Below, piece by piece: positions 21,365 through 22,510 of a stretch of DNA of 22,510 nucleotides. This DNA is from CALZJC01 sp041574955 (lineage in GTDB: Bacteria > Acidobacteriota > Thermoanaerobaculia > Multivoradales > JAHEKO01). The stretch is taken from assembly GCA_041574955.1 (NCBI GenBank), contig JBFGNS010000070.1, forward strand, positions 1 to 22,510, written 5' to 3'. The notes beneath the pieces were generated by a model. That model worked only from the letters and a program-made list of their open reading frames with translations, made no database searches and had not been told where the DNA came from. Each line of letters starts with the position of its first letter. Within the stretch, counting starts at the first letter, position 1. The translations under genes and the position numbers were made by a program.

Positions 21365-22510
21365 GCCTCTACTCGCTGTCGATCCGCCGGCCGGTGCTGG
21401 CGATCGTGATGTCGCTCGCGATCCTGCTGTTCGGCCTGCTCGGCTTCCGCCGGCTGGGGGTGCGCGAGTTCCCGTCGGTCGACGCGCCGCTGATCACGGT
21501 GGTCACCAACTACCGCGGCGCCAGCGCCGAGGTGATCGAGTCGCAGATCACCGAGCCGCTCGAAGAGTCGATCAACGGCATCGACGGCATCCGCACGCTG
21601 ACCTCGGTGAGCCGCGAAGGGCGGAGCACGATCCAGGTCGAGTTCGACCTGGGCGCCGATCTCGAGCGCGCCGCCAACGACGTGCGCGACCGGGTGTTCC
21701 GCGCCCAGCGCAACCTGCCGCCCGACGTCGACCCGCCGTCGATCTCGAAGGCCGACGCCGACGCCATGCCGGTGATCGCGCTGGCCGTCGGCAGCGACCA
21801 GCGCAACCTGCTGGAGCTGACCCGGTTCGCCGACGACGTCTTCGTCGAGCGGCTGCAGACGGTGCCCGGGGTGAGCCGGATCGACATCTGGGGCGGCAAG
21901 ACCTACGCCATGCGGATCTGGCTCGACCCGCACAAGCTGGCCTCCTACCGCCTGTCGCCGATCGACGTGCGCGACGCCATCCGGCGCGAGAACGTGGAGC
22001 TGCCGGCCGGCCGTATCGAAGGCCGAGACGTCGAGCTGACGGTGCGCACGATGAGCCGGCTGTCGACGCCGGAGGAGTTCAACTCGCTGATCCTGAAGGA
22101 GGACGAGGGCGGCATCGTGCGGCTGCGCGACGTCGGTTACGCCGAGCTCGGCCCCGAGAACCAGCGCACCATCCTGCGCCGCGGCGGCGTGCCGATGGTG
22201 GCGCTGGCGATCCGGCCGCAGCCGGGCTCGAACTACGTAGAGATCGCCGACGAGGTGCGCCGCCGGGTGGCGACCATCGAGCGCAACCTGGCGCCCGACA
22301 TCGAGCTCAGCTACGCCTTCGACTCGACCCAGTTCATCCGCCGCTCGATCGCCGAGGTCCAGCAGACGATCTTCCTGGCGCTGGCGCTGGTGGTGCTGGT
22401 GATCTTCGTCTTCCTGCGCGACTGGCGCACGACGGTGATCCCGCTGCTGGCGATCCCGGTGTCGCTGGTCGGGGCGTTCTTCGTCATGGACCTGCTGGGC
22501 TTCTCGCTCA
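21361..22510 (+). CDS. RND efflux pump, inner-membrane permease (N-terminal third)
   Basis: Proton-driven transporter of the AcrB/MexB (HAE1-like) family, cut by the right edge after 383 complete codons; full members are about 1,030 aa. GTG 21361 overlaps the adaptor's TGA. TM1 is VLAIVMSLAILLFGLLGF (about 12-29). The following porter-domain sequence has family signatures: FPSVDAPLITVVTNYRGASA, VIESQITEPLEESINGIDGI, TSVSREGRSTIQVEFDLGAD, AANDVRDRV. TM2 and the start of TM3 read FLALALVVLVIFVFLRDWR and TVIPLLAIPVSLVGAFF, the strongly conserved FLRxWR-x-T-x-IP-x-x-AIPVSL block. The proton-relay aspartates of TM4 lie beyond the window. The outer-membrane partner, if in this operon, would follow. 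Confidence 0.95.
   Translation, partial: MSLYSLSIRRPVLAIVMSLAILLFGLLGFRRLGVREFPSVDAPLITVVTNYRGASAEVIESQITEPLEESINGIDGIRTLTSVSREGRSTIQVEFDLGADLERAANDVRDRVFRAQRNLPPDVDPPSISKADADAMPVIALAVGSDQRNLLELTRFADDVFVERLQTVPGVSRIDIWGGKTYAMRIWLDPHKLASYRLSPIDVRDAIRRENVELPAGRIEGRDVELTVRTMSRLSTPEEFNSLILKEDEGGIVRLRDVGYAELGPENQRTILRRGGVPMVALAIRPQPGSNYVEIADEVRRRVATIERNLAPDIELSYAFDSTQFIRRSIAEVQQTIFLALALVVLVIFVFLRDWRTTVIPLLAIPVSLVGAFFVMDLLGFSL

Overview
The window is very GC-rich (about 70% by eye) Gram-negative DNA. Outer-membrane β-barrels, periplasmic multiheme cytochromes, an RND efflux pump, GTG and TTG starts and many 4-nt start/stop overlaps all fit this. The gene mix (c554-like multiheme cytochromes, a PQQ-like propeller protein beginning HWPQWRGP, an ECF sigma operon, orphan TPR proteins) reminds me of Acidobacteriota, possibly Thermoanaerobaculia. 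That is an impression from gene content, not a demonstrated taxonomy.

Region 1 (1-8567, minus strand) reads from right to left. A 988-aa secreted zinc-metalloprotease/β-propeller/β-barrel protein is translationally coupled to a PrsW-type intramembrane protease. After a likely internal promoter come a five-heme cytochrome, a 486-aa outer-membrane barrel and a cytochrome with four hemes visible that runs off the left edge. The cytochrome-barrel-cytochrome order suggests an electron conduit across the outer membrane.

Region 2 (8603-12155, minus strand) is a compact regulatory operon: RsbW-like anti-sigma kinase, STAS antagonist, ECF sigma factor, membrane anti-sigma-like protein, then a membrane-anchored protein of 27 tandem 12-residue repeats. 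A 12-bp GC hairpin follows. On the plus strand, divergently, lies a PQQ-like propeller protein (12380-13750), closed by a bidirectional terminator.

Region 3 (13852-16329) is the least ordinary. Two tiny minus-strand genes encode peptides of 16 and 19 aa that share M-K-V-x-T-x-[V/L]-K-A-G-G and have near-perfect Shine-Dalgarno sites. They flank a small charged protein, an XRE-type HTH regulator and an overlapping helical-repeat (TPR-like) protein with an H-x4-C-x2-C motif. Together they could be a peptide-responsive regulatory module or a short-peptide natural-product locus.

Region 4 (about 16600-18294) is a graveyard of mobile DNA beside a tRNA-Arg(TCG) gene: a 5'-truncated DUF2971 gene, a tyrosine recombinase lacking its N-terminal domain, and the C-terminal end of RadC. 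Beyond it is a 454-aa orphan protein (18475-19839, minus).

Region 5 (20239-22510, plus) is an RND efflux operon with a good sigma70-type promoter, a membrane fusion protein and the first third of the inner-membrane pump, cut by the window edge.
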